A stretch of 31,220 nt of DNA from NCBI GenBank assembly GCA_002309805.1, contig DBYJ01000049.1, positions 1 through 31,220 of the forward strand. Reading direction: 5' to 3'. The notes beneath the pieces are model-generated. The model was given only the letters and a program-made list of their open reading frames with translations, did not search any database and was not told where the DNA came from. Both the position numbers and the translations under genes were made by a program. Of the stretch, positions 15,330-24,120 are shown piece by piece. The first letter of the stretch is position 1. Each line of letters opens with the position of its first letter. This stretch comes from Bacteroidales bacterium UBA1189. Lineage in GTDB: Bacteria > Bacteroidota > Bacteroidia > Bacteroidales > Bacteroidaceae.

Positions 15330-15353
15330 GGCTTCGCTACGCGAAAAAGAAAA

Positions 15354-15385
15354 GGGGGAGAGGCCATGGGCTCTCTCCCCTATCG
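15354..15385. terminator. Bidirectional terminator between HU genes and V-ATPase operon
   Basis: GGGGAGAG (15355-15362) pairs with CTCTCCCC (15373-15380), and GCC/GGC extends the stem past a bulged T. On the minus strand, for the V-ATPase operon, the hairpin is followed by TTTTCTTTTT. On the + strand, for the HU genes, TATCGTTTT follows. Both convergent operons appear to end here. Confidence 0.8.
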
Positions 15386-15410
15386 TTTTGCAACGGGAAC
15401 GTGTCCGCCG

Positions 15411-15869
15411 TTACGCTGCGGCCTGACCCATGAGGAAGACGCCGGCGAGGGCTACGATGGCGTAGAGCTCGGGGAACACGGCGAGGATGAGGGTCTTGCT
15501 GAAGACGTCGTGGCCCTGGGCGATGCCGGCGATACCGTTGGCACAGACCTGACCCTGACGGATGGCCGAGAAGAGGCCCACGAGGCCGAGGGCGAGGCCG
15601 CCGCCCAGTACGGTGGCTGCCTGGAAGGTGGTGATGTCGGGGCTGAGCAGGCCGGTCATGTTGGCAAAGATGAAGTAGCCGGCGAAGCCGTACAGGCCCT
15701 GCGTGCCCGGGAGGGCGGTGAGGACGATGAAGTTACCGAACTTGTTGACCTTCTTGAGGGCGCCGACAGCGGCGTTGCCCGTGATGGTGACGCCAAAGGC
15801 GCTGCCGATTCCCGAAAGTCCAATCATCAGGGCTACGCCCAGATAAGCTAATACTAAATTGAGTGTCAT
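15411..15869 (-). CDS. atpK: V-type ATP synthase subunit K (proteolipid ring subunit)
   Basis: The start is set at ATG 15869 (MTLNLVLAYLGVALM). The longer open frame upstream runs into the subunit I gene and makes no sense as proteolipid. The product has 152 residues and four membrane helices in two hairpins, the normal V-type duplicated form. The ion-binding Glu is Glu134 in PELYA; the first hairpin lacks it. The set Leu53, Thr56, Gln57 (in LPGTQGLYGF), a Gln at 105 or 107 (RQGQ) and Glu134 corresponds to the Na+ ligands of E. hirae NtpK, which suggests a sodium-translocating ring. It is the last gene of the operon. Confidence 0.92.
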   Translation of the reverse strand: MTLNLVLAYLGVALMIGLSGIGSAFGVTITGNAAVGALKKVNKFGNFIVLTALPGTQGLYGFAGYFIFANMTGLLSPDITTFQAATVLGGGLALGLVGLFSAIRQGQVCANGIAGIAQGHDVFSKTLILAVFPELYAIVALAGVFLMGQAAA

Positions 15870-15900
15870 AGTGGTAATGTATTTAAAATGTTTACTTTTT

Positions 15901-15935
15901 TTCTTAACTCTTAATTCTTTATTCTTAACTCTTAA
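15901..15935 (-). repeat. Heptamer array D at the atpI / atpK junction
   Basis: Read on the + strand the units are TTCTTAA, CTCTTAA, TTCTTTA, TTCTTAA and CTCTTAA, five in an exact 7-base period. The 14-mer TTCTTAACTCTTAA occurs twice (15901-15914, 15922-15935). The stop codon of subunit I (15925-15927) lies inside the fourth unit, so the last residues of that protein are encoded by the array. Confidence 0.8.
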
Positions 15936-17739
15936 CCACACCGAAGGGCTTGTACTCCTCGCCGCCGCCTGTGTAGCCGGCATTCTTGAAGAACTCCACG
16001 AAGGTGAGTCGCATGGGATGGACGACAGCACCGAGGATGTTCATAAAGATATTGAGCGCGTGCCCGACGCAGAAGATAAGCGCAGTGACAAGGAATCCGA
16101 TGACCGGAATTTTAGGACTCATGCCAACAGCCATATTGTTGAACACGTTTGCCAGAATACCGCCCGACAAGCCGAGGGCAAACAGACGGACGTATGACAG
16201 CACATCGCCCAACAAACCAGTTGCCATATTGTAGGCATCCCAAAGCGCCAATCCCACATTCATGAAGATGTTCTTGCCCGGACTCTGAAAGAAAAGGATG
16301 CCCACAGCTGCCAGACAGAGCAGCGCAATGATGATGGGATTGGAAAACGGCGTCTTCGTCAGCACAGCCACGATGACTGTGACGAGCAACAGGAACCACC
16401 CGATGGTGCTCAGTGCATGCTTAAATCCCAACTGAATGGTGAGGTTGATGGCCTTCAGCACCATACCGAACAGAATCTGAACCACGCCGATACAGAGTGA
16501 GACGGTGAACATCGTGGAGTTGTCTACAAAGAGGAATTCCTTCATCTTCTGCACAAATGGGATATTCAGGTCGTAGAGGCTGAAGCCGAAGAACGAGCCG
16601 GAAAGCAGGCCGCACAGCATGGTACTGGCACCAAACAGCACAACCAGCCACTTGGAGAAGTCGGGGTTGATAAGCTTGAAAAGCTTGGTGAATATGGGCA
16701 GCGCCACAATCATCAGCAGACCATACCCGATGTCGCCCAGACAGAGGCCGAAGAACAGCATGAAGAAGGGGGCGAAGAAGAGGGTGAGATCAAGCTCACT
16801 GTACTGCGGAAGCATATAGAGCTTCGTCAGAGGCTCGAAAAGCTTGGCAAACTTGTTGTTCGAAAGCTGGATGGGGATTTCGTCCTCGGCTGTGGGATCG
16901 TCAACTTCGTAAAACTGCCCGCACTCGTCGAGACTGGCACGAATGGCATCGATGCTCTTTTCCGGTGCCCAGCCCTGCAACAGAATGAGCTTATCGGCTG
17001 CCACAGGTTCACCCATTAGACGAACTTTGGCAAAGTCGATACGGTCGTCCAACTCCTCACGAGCAGCCAGAAGTGTTGGCACATGGCTCAGAGCAAATGA
17101 GGCAAGTCGCTCGTCGAAAGAGGCAAGCCTCTGCTCTTCAGACGCAATGCGCTCTTGCAGGAACGATAGTTTTGCATCGGGCAGATGGCACATCTCGGCA
17201 TCCACATCGGGCATTACGCCCGGCAAGGTGACGGTGATGAAATAGGTCTTCTGCTTGTCGGTATTGATGACTATCGCGTGGTATTTTTCTTCCCACTCCT
17301 CGTTGTAAGCCCTTGTGGGGCAAGCGAAGAAGTGCATCTCATAGCCAGCTTGCTCCAGACGACGGACGCTGGCAGGGTCGAAGTCGCCCCAAGGCAGCAG
17401 CAAGGCCTCCTCCTTGCGGAGGGAAGCAAGCGTCTGCTCGGTAGCAGCCTTGTCAGCCAACAAGGCATCGTAGTCATCGAGGGCAGGATTAAGGTCATTA
17501 AGGTTCTTAAAGTCCTTAGGGTCCTTGACGTCGGTGGTGGGAACAAGGGGCTCCAGGGCGGCAAGGGCCGTGTTCAGTCTGCTGAGCTGGCGAACATCTT
17601 CCGCCAATTCAGGATTGGAAATCTGTCCCTGCTCACGCTGCTGGACATGGATGACACCCATATCATGCAAACGCTGAAGGAACTCCTCGTACTCCTTATA
17701 GAACACCAAGAAGGTGAGCTTTTTCATCTTTGTAATCAT
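15925..17739 (-). CDS. atpI: V-type ATP synthase subunit I (a-type stator subunit)
   Basis: The 604-residue protein has a soluble, charged, coiled-coil-rich N-terminal half (about 1-320). A membrane half follows, with FFAPFFMLFFGLCLGDIGYGLLM and the conserved SYVRLFALGLSGG, where Arg518 is the ion-path arginine. It forms the ion half-channels next to the K ring and links the ring to the peripheral stalk. The start overlaps the subunit D stop by four bases (ATGA), so translation is coupled. An in-frame Met at residue 5 is an alternative start. The C-terminus runs into the heptamer array D. Confidence 0.93.
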   Translation of the reverse strand: MITKMKKLTFLVFYKEYEEFLQRLHDMGVIHVQQREQGQISNPELAEDVRQLSRLNTALAALEPLVPTTDVKDPKDFKNLNDLNPALDDYDALLADKAATEQTLASLRKEEALLLPWGDFDPASVRRLEQAGYEMHFFACPTRAYNEEWEEKYHAIVINTDKQKTYFITVTLPGVMPDVDAEMCHLPDAKLSFLQERIASEEQRLASFDERLASFALSHVPTLLAAREELDDRIDFAKVRLMGEPVAADKLILLQGWAPEKSIDAIRASLDECGQFYEVDDPTAEDEIPIQLSNNKFAKLFEPLTKLYMLPQYSELDLTLFFAPFFMLFFGLCLGDIGYGLLMIVALPIFTKLFKLINPDFSKWLVVLFGASTMLCGLLSGSFFGFSLYDLNIPFVQKMKEFLFVDNSTMFTVSLCIGVVQILFGMVLKAINLTIQLGFKHALSTIGWFLLLVTVIVAVLTKTPFSNPIIIALLCLAAVGILFFQSPGKNIFMNVGLALWDAYNMATGLLGDVLSYVRLFALGLSGGILANVFNNMAVGMSPKIPVIGFLVTALIFCVGHALNIFMNILGAVVHPMRLTFVEFFKNAGYTGGGEEYKPFGVVKS

Positions 17740-18344
17740 GCCTCTTCCTCCTCTTCTCTGGTTGCGATAATGTCCTTCAGAATCTTCTGTGACGACTTGG
17801 AGAGGTTCTCCTCGTCTTCCATGAAACGCTTAATTTTGCGGATGGCATCGGCATAGCCGGGAATCTGCACCTTCTCAAAAAGATTCACCTTCTGTGTGGT
17901 CTTCTTACGGGCATGTTCCAGCAAGCCCAACTTGGCCTGCGTAAACTCGCACTCAATGGCATTGCGGGCAAGGCCCTGAAGGAGGGCGATGCCGTCGTAG
18001 TACCACTTGGGGCTATTGAACAGACTGAAGGGCTTGACATCGAAGTCCACATCACCCAATACGGGCACGCGTACACCGGCAATCTTCTTCACATCAAGAT
18101 GCACATCACGCACGGTGACGAGCGATGCATCAAACTCGTTCCAGAGGGCAAACATATATTCGTAGCTCTGGATTTGTGCCTCGAGGTCGCTCTGCAGCTT
18201 CTGTACCTCCCCCTTACAGCGTTTCACCTCCATGCGCAGGGCGCTCTCCTTGTTCTTAATGATAGGAAGCGTGCGCTGGCGTACCTTGAGCTGTTTCTCA
18301 AGGTGCTGTAACGAGGTCTTGTTATACTGATATTTGATAGCCAT
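17736..18344 (-). CDS. atpD: V-type ATP synthase subunit D (central rotor stalk)
   Basis: The 202-residue protein starts MAIKYQYNKTSLQHLEKQLKV. It has long heptad-like helices at both ends and a central variable part, as in V-type D subunits, which form the rotating shaft equivalent to gamma. RIKRFMEDEE near the C-terminus lies in the second long helix. It starts 12 bases after the subunit B stop and overlaps the start of subunit I. The length is normal. Confidence 0.92.
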   Translation of the reverse strand: MAIKYQYNKTSLQHLEKQLKVRQRTLPIIKNKESALRMEVKRCKGEVQKLQSDLEAQIQSYEYMFALWNEFDASLVTVRDVHLDVKKIAGVRVPVLGDVDFDVKPFSLFNSPKWYYDGIALLQGLARNAIECEFTQAKLGLLEHARKKTTQKVNLFEKVQIPGYADAIRKIKRFMEDEENLSKSSQKILKDIIATREEEEEA

Positions 18345-18356
18345 CTTCGGCAGGAA

Positions 18357-19679
18357 TTAATTCTTCGGCCAGTAGGCTTCGACAAGTTCTTTCTTAATGT
18401 TGACTTCGTCGGGCTTGAAATATTTGCCGAACAGGCCCCAGGTGACGTCGAGCATCTCGGTGGTATCGACGTTGACGTCGATAGCCAGGAGCTGGTCAGA
18501 GTATGCCTTTGCAAAGGCAAGTGCACGCTCATCATAGTCGGTAAGGTCGAAGCCATTCTCCAGCTTCGTCTTGGCGTTGGCAGCATCGGCATAGAGACGC
18601 ACGGCAGCATTCATCACCTGCGGATGGTCGCGGCGGGTTTTCTTACCACTGACAAGCTGTTTCAGACGAGAGAGCGAGCGGAACGGGTCGACAATTACCT
18701 TGCCGATGTCGCTGTCGCGGCGGAGGAAGAGCTGGCCCTCGGTGATGTAACCCGTGTTGTCGGGCACGGCATGGGTGATGTCGCCACCAGACAACGTCGT
18801 AACAGCTATGATGGTAATGGAGCCTCCAGCGGGGAACTGCACAGCCTTCTCGTAAATCTTAGCCAAGTCACTGTAGAGCGAGCCGGGCATGGAGTCTTTC
18901 GAAGGAATCTGATCCATACGGTTGCTGACGATGGAGAGGGCGTCGGCATAGCTGGTCATATCGGTAAGGAGGACGAGCACCTTCTCGTTCTTCTCCACGG
19001 CAAAGTACTCAGCAGCAGTCAGCGCCATATCAGGCACCAGCAGACGCTCCACGGCGGGGTCTTCCGTTGTATTGACAAAGCTGATGATGCGGTCGAGTGC
19101 ACCGGCATTGGAGAAAACATTCTTGAAATAAAGGTAGTCGTCGTTTGTCATACCCATGCCACCAAGGATAATCTTATCCGTTTTGGCACGCATAGCCACG
19201 TTGGCCATCACCTGATTGAAGGGTTGGTCAGGGTCGGCAAAGAAGGGTATCTTCTGGCCCGAGACGAGCGTATTGTTGAGGTCGATACCGGCAATACCGG
19301 TGGCGATGAGCTCGGAGGGCTGCTTGCGGCGAACGGGGTTGACGGAGGGACCGCCAATCTCCACATCCTTGCCCTCAATCTGCGGGCCACCGTCGATGGG
19401 GTTGCCATAGGCATCAAAGAAACGCCCTGCCAACTGGTCGCTCACCTTCAGCGAGGGAGCCTTGCCAAGGAAAACAACCTCGGCGTTGGTGGGGATGCCG
19501 TTCGTACCCTCGAAGACCTGCAGCGTCACGTTGTCACCTGCAATCTTCACCACCTGTGCCAGCTTGCCGTCAATGGTTGCCAACTCGTCGTAGCCCACAT
19601 CGGTTGCCTTAAGCGAGCAAGTGGCCTTCGTTATCTGATTGATTTTAGTGTATATCTTTTGAAATGCAGTTGTAGCCAT
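18357..19679 (-). CDS. atpB: V-type ATP synthase subunit B (non-catalytic head subunit)
   Basis: The ATG start at 19679 gives MATTAFQKIYTKINQ and about 440 residues. A longer frame from TTG 19691 is possible but has poorer support, and the GAAAGTGG just upstream of the ATG looks like a ribosome site. Subunit B hallmarks are present: VFLGKAPSLKVSDQLAGRFFDAYGNPIDGGP, NPVRRKQPSELIATGIAGID, and PFFADPDQPFNQVMANVAMRAK where a catalytic subunit would carry its P-loop. MPGSLYSDLAKIYEKA lies further on. It alternates with A in the A3B3 head. Confidence 0.94.
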   Translation of the reverse strand: MATTAFQKIYTKINQITKATCSLKATDVGYDELATIDGKLAQVVKIAGDNVTLQVFEGTNGIPTNAEVVFLGKAPSLKVSDQLAGRFFDAYGNPIDGGPQIEGKDVEIGGPSVNPVRRKQPSELIATGIAGIDLNNTLVSGQKIPFFADPDQPFNQVMANVAMRAKTDKIILGGMGMTNDDYLYFKNVFSNAGALDRIISFVNTTEDPAVERLLVPDMALTAAEYFAVEKNEKVLVLLTDMTSYADALSIVSNRMDQIPSKDSMPGSLYSDLAKIYEKAVQFPAGGSITIIAVTTLSGGDITHAVPDNTGYITEGQLFLRRDSDIGKVIVDPFRSLSRLKQLVSGKKTRRDHPQVMNAAVRLYADAANAKTKLENGFDLTDYDERALAFAKAYSDQLLAIDVNVDTTEMLDVTWGLFGKYFKPDEVNIKKELVEAYWPKN

Positions 19680-19691
19680 ATCCACTTTCAA

Positions 19692-21443
19692 TTATTTGGT
19701 TTTCGTTGCCATGAACTCGTCAAGTTCTTTGCGGTAGCGGTAGTAATCGTCGGACTTGTACTCGCTGTAGTTCACCTGCTTGCAGATGTTGATGACCTTC
19801 TTGAAGAAGTCCATGACCTCGAGGAAGGTGTCGAACTCCAGCTCGGCATGGCAGATGTCAATGACCATATCGACAATCTCCTCCTGACGCTCCAACGGTG
19901 TGATGGCATCGATTTCGTCGAAGGCATCCTGCTGAAGGACGACATAGTCGATGAGCTCAGACTTCCAGAAGACAACGTGGTAGTCGACAGGCACGCCATC
20001 GTCGCCGAGGATGTTGATTTGCTCAGCAATCTCCTTGCCACGCAGCATGCGGGTCTTCATCTCGTTAACCTTGCTGGTCCAGTCGCCGTTGATACGCTCG
20101 GTGATGTACTCTTCAAACTCGGGATATTCGAGATATTTCGAATAGGAGTCAATGGGATTGACGGCTGGATAACGCTTCTTATCAGCGCGCTCCTGCTCAA
20201 GGGCATAGAAGCAACGGGCTACCTTCTTGGTATTCTCGGTGACAGGCTCCTTCAAGTTACCACCAGCGGGCGACACGGTGCCGATGAAGGTGATGGAGCC
20301 CTTCTGTCCGTTATTGAGGATGACCATGCCGGCACGGCCGTAGAAGTTGGCGATGATAGAGGAAATATCCATCGGGAAAGCATCAGGACCAGGAAGTTCC
20401 TCCATGCGGTTGGACATTTCGCGCAGCGCTTGTGCCCAGCGGCTGGTGGAGTCAGCCATCAGCATGACGCGCAGGCCCATGGCGCGATAGTACTCGGCCA
20501 TCGTCATGGCGGTATAGACGGAGGCCTCGCGGGCAGCCACAGGCATGTTGGAGGTGTTGGCGATGATGATGGTACGCTCCATGAGCTTGCGGCCCGTGTG
20601 GGGGTCGTTCAGCTCAGGATATTCGGTGAAGATTTCCACCACCTCGTTGGCTCGTTCGCCGCAGGCTGCCATGATGACGATATCGGCAGCTGCCTGCTTG
20701 GAGATAGCGTGCTGAAGCACCGTCTTACCCGTACCGAAGGGGCCGGGGATGAAGCCAGTGCCACCTTCGACGATGGGATTGAACGTATCGATGGTGCGGA
20801 CACCGGTTTCCAACAGCTTGTAGGGACGGAGTTTCTCGGCATAAGCCGTCAAAGCTAATTTGACGGGCCAACGCTGCACCATATCGACTTCAACGTCGTT
20901 ACCCTGCTCGTCAGTGAGTACGGCAATAATGTGGTGGATGGTATAATCGCCTTCTTCGGCAATCTTTTTGATGGTGCTTACACCCTTCTGGCGGAAAGGA
21001 GCCATCATTTTTAGGGGTTGGAAGTTCTCCTCCACCTCGCCCAGCCAGTCGCCGGCACGCACTTTGTTGCCCACTTTGACAATGGGTTTGAAGTGCCAGA
21101 GGCGCTCCTCGTCCAACGGTTGCGTGTATTCTCCGCGATGCAGGAACACTCCCTCCATCTTATCAAGGTCGTTCTGAAGGCCATCGTAGTTCTTCGACAA
21201 CATGCCAGGGCCCAATTGGACTTCCAGCATATGACCCGTGAACTCAGCCTCAGCGCCTACCTTCAATCCACGCGTACTCTCGAACACCTGGACATAGACA
21301 TTGTTTCCCGTCACCTTGATGACCTCTGCCATCAGCCGGACGCCGTTCAACAGAATGTAGCAAATCTCATTCTGCGCCACAGGACCATCGACAGCAAGCG
21401 TCACCATGTTGGCAATAATGCCACTAACTTTTCCTTTTGTCAT
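19692..21443 (-). CDS. atpA: V-type ATP synthase subunit A (catalytic head subunit)
   Basis: The 583-residue protein has an intact P-loop GPFGTGKT (about 234-241, Lys240). It carries the V-type non-homologous insertion after the N-terminal barrel (about 115-190) and SRWAQALREMSNRMEELPG in the catalytic domain. VSPAGGNLKEPVT follows. It hydrolyses or makes ATP in the A3B3 head. The gene lies 19 bases after DUF2764 and ends just before the subunit B start. Length and motifs are those of a normal, functional subunit. Confidence 0.96.
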   Translation of the reverse strand: MTKGKVSGIIANMVTLAVDGPVAQNEICYILLNGVRLMAEVIKVTGNNVYVQVFESTRGLKVGAEAEFTGHMLEVQLGPGMLSKNYDGLQNDLDKMEGVFLHRGEYTQPLDEERLWHFKPIVKVGNKVRAGDWLGEVEENFQPLKMMAPFRQKGVSTIKKIAEEGDYTIHHIIAVLTDEQGNDVEVDMVQRWPVKLALTAYAEKLRPYKLLETGVRTIDTFNPIVEGGTGFIPGPFGTGKTVLQHAISKQAAADIVIMAACGERANEVVEIFTEYPELNDPHTGRKLMERTIIIANTSNMPVAAREASVYTAMTMAEYYRAMGLRVMLMADSTSRWAQALREMSNRMEELPGPDAFPMDISSIIANFYGRAGMVILNNGQKGSITFIGTVSPAGGNLKEPVTENTKKVARCFYALEQERADKKRYPAVNPIDSYSKYLEYPEFEEYITERINGDWTSKVNEMKTRMLRGKEIAEQINILGDDGVPVDYHVVFWKSELIDYVVLQQDAFDEIDAITPLERQEEIVDMVIDICHAELEFDTFLEVMDFFKKVINICKQVNYSEYKSDDYYRYRKELDEFMATKTK

Positions 21444-21462
21444 TCTGATTATGCGGTTTTTC

Positions 21463-22302
21463 TTATTTGACTTTGAATTCAGCCGGTACGTTCACTTCCT
21501 TCATACCGGCAATCATGGAACGGAGCACAGCACTTCCAGCCTCCTTGTTTAGCTTTGCCCAACGCTCGACAATGCGGTTTTTTACCACAAAGCCGAAAAG
21601 CCGTTCGATGCCGAAGTAATCGAAGAACGACTCCTCGTCGAGCCAATCCCAGCGCATTGCGTCTATACGGTGTTCGCGCTCCACCAGATTCTGCGTTTCA
21701 TGGATTTGCTGAATACGCTCCAGGCGGTCGAAGTTACCCCCTAACCCGAAGTCGCGGCTACTGTTGGTACGCAGGGCTTCTGCCACCTCGCCTTCGCCAA
21801 CCACTACAGAATTGACGGGCAGATGGTGCTTGCGGGCTGTCATAGCCGAGAGTATGTTGTTCATATCGAGATTGAAGGCGAACCAACGGCTCACAAAAGC
21901 GTTGTCGGCCTTCATAGCATAGGTATAATAATAAGAGGAAAGGAGGTCAATCGGAAGGGCACTCTCAGCATTCTCAGAATCGTATGCCTTGATGAAGTCG
22001 CGGAAATAGGCAGGATAGCGGTTTTTCCACTTCTCATCCTCGCGCGTCATGCGGATGACCTCGTGCAGCTCTTCGGCCGTGTAAAGACCTTCCGTCTCAA
22101 GATCAACATCCTTTTTGGCCAGCAATGTAAGCAGATTGCAGTTGTCCTGTTCCAGCCAGATGAGGTCAACAAGCGTACGGTCCTCGACCGTCAGCTCGGG
22201 ATAATACTCCATACGGAACACCTCCGACGTGCAAGCAGGCTTCGTGTCGTCCATGCTGACACTGGGCAAGCCAGCTATCAGATAATAGTAGTTTTTGCCC
22301 AT
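21463..22302 (-). CDS. DUF2764 family protein, V-ATPase accessory or stator subunit
   Basis: The 279-residue protein starts MGKNYYYLIAGLPSVSMDD. It contains acidic helical stretches and ends in KEVNVPAEFKVK. DUF2764 proteins occur in this place in V-ATPase operons of Bacteroidetes and chlamydiae. Given its helical nature and the lack of an obvious subunit C gene, a C-like role, joining the rotor stalk to the ring, is the natural guess (inference). It starts 3 bases after the subunit E stop. Confidence 0.82.
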   Translation of the reverse strand: MGKNYYYLIAGLPSVSMDDTKPACTSEVFRMEYYPELTVEDRTLVDLIWLEQDNCNLLTLLAKKDVDLETEGLYTAEELHEVIRMTREDEKWKNRYPAYFRDFIKAYDSENAESALPIDLLSSYYYTYAMKADNAFVSRWFAFNLDMNNILSAMTARKHHLPVNSVVVGEGEVAEALRTNSSRDFGLGGNFDRLERIQQIHETQNLVEREHRIDAMRWDWLDEESFFDYFGIERLFGFVVKNRIVERWAKLNKEAGSAVLRSMIAGMKEVNVPAEFKVK

Positions 22303-22305
22303 TGC

Positions 22306-22893
22306 TTAAAACAACATCTCCACTAGCTGTGGACGGAGGAATGACTTGAAGAAGTTCTCGAATTCTTCTTCACCGAAGTTCATCTTGTATGAACCGTCGG
22401 CAGGAGCTATCGTGAACAGCGTCTTTTGTCCATTGACCTCGTTGATGGTAACGCCCTTGTCCAGCAGCGCCTTAGCATGTTTGGCGAAATATGCTTTCAG
22501 CGAAGCGGCATCAGCGGTACTGATGGTAGCACCCTTCTCGCCGAATTGCTCAGCCATCGCCACGATGAACTTACCCATCACGTCCTTATCATTGATAGCA
22601 CTCTTCACGGATTCCTTGACAACGGTATCGGAAATCAGCGTTGCAACCTCGGACTTCAAGGCATTGACAGCCTGACCTGCAAACAGTTTCAACTCGGCTT
22701 GTGTGTGGGCAGCCAGTTCTTCGTTTGCCTTCTTGGCAGCAAGTTTGGAAGTTTCAGCCTCACGGCGGGCTTCGGTCACGATGGACTCAGCTTGACGGCG
22801 GGCTTCCTCAACGATACGCTGAGCCTCTTGCTGGCCCTTCTCCACACCGTCGCGGAACATCTTGTCGGTAAGCTCTTGAATATTCTTTTCCAT
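22306..22893 (-). CDS. atpE: V-type ATP synthase subunit E (peripheral stalk)
   Basis: I chose ATG 22893 (MEKNIQELTDKMFRDGVEKG), 195 residues. An upstream in-frame ATG at 22926 would add 11 residues without family resemblance. A long charged helix (about 10-80, AQRIVEEARRQAESIVTEARREAE) precedes a globular C-terminal domain, as in peripheral-stalk E subunits. It is the first gene of the operon. A promoter-like element lies about 45 bases upstream. Confidence 0.88.
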   Translation of the reverse strand: MEKNIQELTDKMFRDGVEKGQQEAQRIVEEARRQAESIVTEARREAETSKLAAKKANEELAAHTQAELKLFAGQAVNALKSEVATLISDTVVKESVKSAINDKDVMGKFIVAMAEQFGEKGATISTADAASLKAYFAKHAKALLDKGVTINEVNGQKTLFTIAPADGSYKMNFGEEEFENFFKSFLRPQLVEMLF

Positions 22894-22935
22894 TGAACTA
22901 TAGTTTTTTAGTTTATTCTCAGACAAAATTCGCCG

Positions 22936-22967
22936 CGAAGGTACACATTTTTCCGCAATAAGCCAAC
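22936..22967 (-). promoter_or_regulatory. Promoter of the V-ATPase operon
   Basis: On the minus strand TACCTTCG (22943-22936) is one base off the TAnnTTTG element, and GTTG (22967-22964) sits 20 bases upstream as a -33-like element. The leader to the subunit E start would be about 35 nt. Confidence 0.45.
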
Positions 22968-23017
22968 AAAAAGCGTTAAAAAAGCACTCACATCCTCCTT
23001 TCCTCGAAATTACTTTT

Positions 23018-23038
23018 TTCTAATTCCTAATTCCTATT
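23018..23038 (+). repeat. Heptamer array E upstream of ansA
   Basis: Units TTCTAAT, TCCTAAT and TCCTATT (7-base period) fill the place where the -33 element of the asparaginase promoter would be expected. The next seven bases (TTTATTT) are A/T-rich too. Confidence 0.55.
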
Positions 23039-23049
23039 TTTATTTGTGC

Positions 23050-23057
23050 TATCTTTG
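23050..23057 (+). promoter_or_regulatory. Promoter -7 element of the asparaginase gene
   Basis: TATCTTTG matches TAnnTTTG and lies 21 bases before ATG 23079, giving a short leader. No good TTTG is present at the right distance; that position is taken by the heptamer array. The longer ORF from GTG 23046 is excluded because its start lies upstream of this element. Confidence 0.55.
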
Positions 23058-23078
23058 CGCCAGAAAAAAGAGCTTCAT

Positions 23079-24116
23079 ATGAAGAAAGTACTCCTTATTT
23101 ATACGGGCGGCACCATTGGTATGATTCAGAATCCCCAGTCGGGTGCCCTTGAGAATTTCGATTTTGCCCAACTGCTCAGCCACGTGCCCGAACTACGCCA
23201 ACTGCCCGTCCAGATTTCCACACGCACCTTCGAACCGCCCATCGACTCTAGCGACATGAATCCCTCCAGGTGGGCTGAGTTGGTGCACATCATCGATGAA
23301 AACTACGACAGATTTGATGGCTTTGTCGTACTGCACGGCACAGACACCATGGCCTTTACAGCCTCGGCGCTCAGTTTCATGCTCGAGGGTTTGGCAAAGC
23401 CCGTCATCCTCACTGGCAGCCAGCTTCCTATCGGCATGCTGCGTACCGACGGTAAGGAGAACCTCATCACTTCCATTGAGATTGCGGCTGCCACACGTCC
23501 CGATGGCACACCCCGTGTGCCGGAGGTCTGCGTTTTCTTCCACGAAAAACTGATGCGCGGCAATCGCGTCACCAAGTCAAGTGCCGATGAATTTGATGCA
23601 TTCGAGTCGTTCAACTACCCCCACCTTGCTACAGCGGGCGTGGACATCACCTACAACGACAAGCAAATCCTCCACAGAGACAAGGATAAGGGACTTACGC
23701 CTCACTATACACTTGACACCAACCTCATCATCTTCTCCCTTTTCCCCGGCATACGCCCCGACATCGTCCGCGAGGTGCTCTCCTCCCCCACCCTGAAGGG
23801 CATCATATTCCGCACCTTCGGCTCCGGCAACGCACCCCAGCAGCCATGGCTCGTGGAGCAGCTTGCCGAGGCTACCCGTGCAGGCAAGGTCATCGTCAAC
23901 ATCACCCAGTGTACGGGCGGCAGCGTCATGATGCGCCGCTACGAGACTGGGCTTCAGCTCATCGAAGCCGGTGTAGTCAGCGGACAAGACAGTACCGTCG
24001 AGGCTGCACTTACCAAGCTCATGTACCTTTTTGGGCAGCATCTTACTCCCAACGAAATCCGTCGACAGATGGCCCGTTCACTCGCTGGAGAAATCACCAT
24101 GTCCCCCAAAGAATGA
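23079..24116 (+). CDS. ansA: Type I (cytoplasmic) L-asparaginase
   Basis: The start at ATG 23079 gives MKKVLLIYTGGTIGMIQNP and 345 residues without a signal peptide. Thr12 in YTGGTIG is the first catalytic Thr, and HGTDTMAFTASAL (86-98) holds the second Thr-Asp pair. TGSQLPIG and RTDGKENLITS complete the active site. The enzyme turns L-asparagine into aspartate and ammonia. It is followed 4 bases later by the M3 peptidase gene, so the two form an operon that may act in peptide and amino-acid use. Confidence 0.95.
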   Translation: MKKVLLIYTGGTIGMIQNPQSGALENFDFAQLLSHVPELRQLPVQISTRTFEPPIDSSDMNPSRWAELVHIIDENYDRFDGFVVLHGTDTMAFTASALSFMLEGLAKPVILTGSQLPIGMLRTDGKENLITSIEIAAATRPDGTPRVPEVCVFFHEKLMRGNRVTKSSADEFDAFESFNYPHLATAGVDITYNDKQILHRDKDKGLTPHYTLDTNLIIFSLFPGIRPDIVREVLSSPTLKGIIFRTFGSGNAPQQPWLVEQLAEATRAGKVIVNITQCTGGSVMMRRYETGLQLIEAGVVSGQDSTVEAALTKLMYLFGQHLTPNEIRRQMARSLAGEITMSPKE

Positions 24117-24120
24117 AGTC

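Noticed and set aside
15870..16031. 54-codon N-terminal extension of subunit K
   Set aside because: It overlaps the end of subunit I and the heptamer array, and proteolipids start at the first membrane helix, which fits ATG 15869.
18624..20858. 744-codon open frame on the + strand opposite atpB and atpA
   Set aside because: It spans the junction of two certain V-ATPase genes on the other strand, is His/Val/Gly-rich like antisense shadows, and matches no family.
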